NCBI GenBank assembly: GCA_937951955.1
Contig: CALGAD010000022.1
Location: 1 to 6,682, forward strand
Direction: 5' to 3'
Length of the DNA: 6,682 bases
From: an uncultured Bacillaceae bacterium
Lineage (GTDB): Bacteria; Bacillota; Bacilli; Bacillales; Caldibacillaceae
Under the pieces are notes generated by a model. It did not search any database. It was not told the origin of the DNA and saw only the letters and a list, made by a program, of their open reading frames with translations. This document shows, piece by piece, positions 5,569 to 6,682 of this stretch; position 1 is the stretch's first letter, and every line of letters starts with the position of its first letter. Made by a program: the position numbers and the translations under genes.

Positions 5569-5721
5569 GACAAGTATTCGAGCTGACTTTACAGGCAAAG
5601 TGCTTTTCACTCGCTTATTTAGAATAAATAATTTAATTTATAAAAAGGAACAAAAGTTAGAAAATAGTTGACCGGGAAGAATTTGAATTTAACAGTCTGA
5701 AATATAAGTACCCTTCTGGTT

Positions 5722-5750
5722 AAAAAAAGAGGCTGTCCGTGCACTAGCCC
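5722..5750 (-). terminator. Possible weak terminator downstream of the GNAT gene
   Basis: On the minus strand GGGCT (5746-5750) pairs with AGCCT (5730-5734), including one G-U pair, around an 11-base loop. A run of seven T follows (A5722-A5728 on the plus strand). The stem is short, and the site is about 260 bp beyond the GNAT stop codon, so assignment to that gene is uncertain. Confidence 0.35.
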
Positions 5751-6011
5751 TGCTTAAAGAAAAAATTGCAAATAGTATCTTTTCATTCAAATAAGATCAA
5801 GTAATCTCTCAATTTTATGAATCACATTTCTTCATGTTTAAATGGTATCATGGTTTGAACCTTCTGCCTCTGTTTGGAAGAATTGTTAACTTCTGATCAT
5901 GAGTATCAATTATGTTTAATTACAGTAACCAAAAAATATTCAGGATACCCTCTGGAACTGCTTGCATGTTTCAGCTCTTTCTTGAAAGCCCTGTTTGTTG
6001 ATTAAGAAGTA

Positions 6012-6572
6012 CTAAAATGACTTCCACTCCCTAGCTAAAAGACCGTAAATAATGTGATCGACATAATGGTCGTATAACCATTCCGCTTGTCTAATCATCC
6101 CTTCTTTCTTAAATCCAAAACGTTCAGGAATGGCGCGACTCTTGTGATTGTCGACGGCAACATTCACTTGAATCCTATTTAACTTAAGTTCTTTAAATCC
6201 ATAATCAACGACACTTTTAAATGCTCGAGACATGATACCTTTTCCTTGGAATTTTTCACCCAACCAATAGCCGATGAATCCTTTTTTGTTTTTCTTATCG
6301 ATTTCATTAAAACCTATCGTACCGGCGATCTTCCCTTTATAGATAATGGCAAATGACGTTGGATATCCTCCATTTTCTATTAGTTCAGTATGCCCGGATT
6401 TAATAAATTGGGCAGTATCTGCAATAGTTTTAGTATGATCGACCCAACCAAGCCATTCTTTTAAATAGGATTTTGACTCCATAATTAAATTGAAAAATTC
6501 TTCTGCATCATTTTCATAAAACATTCTTAATTGCACTTCATCATCAATTTTATGGATTAGCAAACTAATCAT
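6012..6572 (-). CDS. GNAT family N-acetyltransferase, RimJ/RimL/YdaF type
   Basis: This 186-residue acetyl-CoA-dependent acyltransferase belongs to the RimJ/RimL-like GNAT subfamily (Acetyltransf_3). Members acetylate protein N-termini or small amines; the substrate cannot be inferred here. The acetyl-CoA pyrophosphate-binding loop is FQGKGIM at 108-114, following GYWLGEK, a typical beta4-loop context. The later VDNHKSRAIPERFGF block (140-154), with N142, S145, P149 and E150, is the hallmark C-terminal motif. The end (DHYVDHIIYGLLAREW) is typical of YdaF-like proteins. For the start, GGGAG (6573-6577) directly abuts ATG 6572, which is poor. A TTG at 6563 (residue 4) lies 9 bases from it and may be the real start, giving M-LIHKIDDEVQL. 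The gene is preceded by a good promoter at 6611-6640 and appears monocistronic. It is predicted to be cytoplasmic. Confidence 0.9.
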   Translation of the reverse strand: MISLLIHKIDDEVQLRMFYENDAEEFFNLIMESKSYLKEWLGWVDHTKTIADTAQFIKSGHTELIENGGYPTSFAIIYKGKIAGTIGFNEIDKKNKKGFIGYWLGEKFQGKGIMSRAFKSVVDYGFKELKLNRIQVNVAVDNHKSRAIPERFGFKKEGMIRQAEWLYDHYVDHIIYGLLAREWKSF

Positions 6573-6610
6573 CTCCCATGATTATCCTATATTTTTGTTC
6601 TTTTATTTCC

Positions 6611-6640
6611 ATAATACATTAGCAGACATGTTTATGGCAA
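6611..6640 (-). promoter_or_regulatory. Sigma-A type promoter of the GNAT gene
   Basis: On the minus strand TTGCCA (6635-6640) and TATTAT (6611-6616) are separated by 18 bases, each matching the consensus at 5 of 6 positions. Initiation would fall near 6604, leaving a leader of about 30 bases before the start codon. The rest of the right edge (6641-6682) shows no gene. Confidence 0.6.
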
Positions 6641-6682
6641 ACTAAAAATGTATTGTTTGGCCACCAATTTATGTAGGTTCAT

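Larger units (their letters stand above)
5521..6011. other. 491-bp gap with only short, broken open frames
   Basis: No gene with a start and a ribosome binding site is seen here. Short coding-looking pieces exist but do not join. On the plus strand, a frame runs from 5787 to a TGA near 5893 and contains MFKWYHGLNLLPLFGRIVNF. A shorter plus-strand frame ends in TAA around 5720 with REEFEFNSLKYKYPSG. On the minus strand, directly after the GNAT stop, there are frames with KQGFQERAETCKQFQ and FKKELKHASSSRGYPEY. Chance or decayed genes are both possible. The stretch also holds the regulatory sequences of the gene ending at 4870 and a possible terminator at 5722-5750. Confidence 0.35.

Noticed and set aside
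5722..5738. A-run plus GAGGCTGTCC, reminiscent of insertion-sequence flanks in Bacillales
   Set aside because: No matching inverted end, no target duplication and no transposase remnant could be identified around it; treated as a possible weak terminator instead.

Overview
The window is AT-rich DNA with compact single-gene units, strong AGGAGG-like ribosome binding sites, some TTG/GTG start candidates and hairpin-plus-T-run terminators. Together with the families present (CPBP protease, GrpB, VanZ-like, MazG-like, LOG, YdaF-type GNAT), this points to a Firmicute of the Bacillaceae type. No rRNA, tRNA, CRISPR array, intact insertion sequence or phage module is visible. The species cannot be fixed from the sequence alone.

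Layout: 216-422 (-) is a 68-residue two-helix membrane protein with its own terminator at 140-169. An ORF-poor stretch follows (423-877), holding two short plus-strand reading frames of doubtful status. Next come a CPBP intramembrane protease (878-1570, -) and a GrpB/UPF0157 protein (1692-2279, -). A four-helix membrane protein (2406-2951, +) diverges from grpB and ends at a strong terminator at 2995-3034, which faces the end of a MazG-like pyrophosphohydrolase (3085-3399, -). The MazG-like gene diverges, across only about 60 bp, from a LOG-family phosphoribohydrolase (3459-4022, +). The right part holds a frameshifted micro-ORF (4041-4234, -), a VanZ-like membrane protein (4272-4808, -), an unrecognised soluble protein (4870-5520, -), a 490-bp gap, and a GNAT acetyltransferase (6012-6572, -) with a good promoter at 6611-6640.

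Most genes look like independent accessory or housekeeping units rather than one operon. Two relationships stand out. The MazG/LOG divergent pair both act on nucleotides and share a short control region with an imperfect palindrome, so they may form a small nucleotide-salvage or sanitation unit. The unrecognised 216-residue protein lies upstream of the VanZ-like gene on the same strand, 61 bp apart. I see no convincing evidence for a new defence system or mobile system. The most unusual single observation is the micro-ORF downstream of the VanZ-like gene, whose two frames are rejoined exactly by removing one copy of an 8-bp imperfect tandem duplication.
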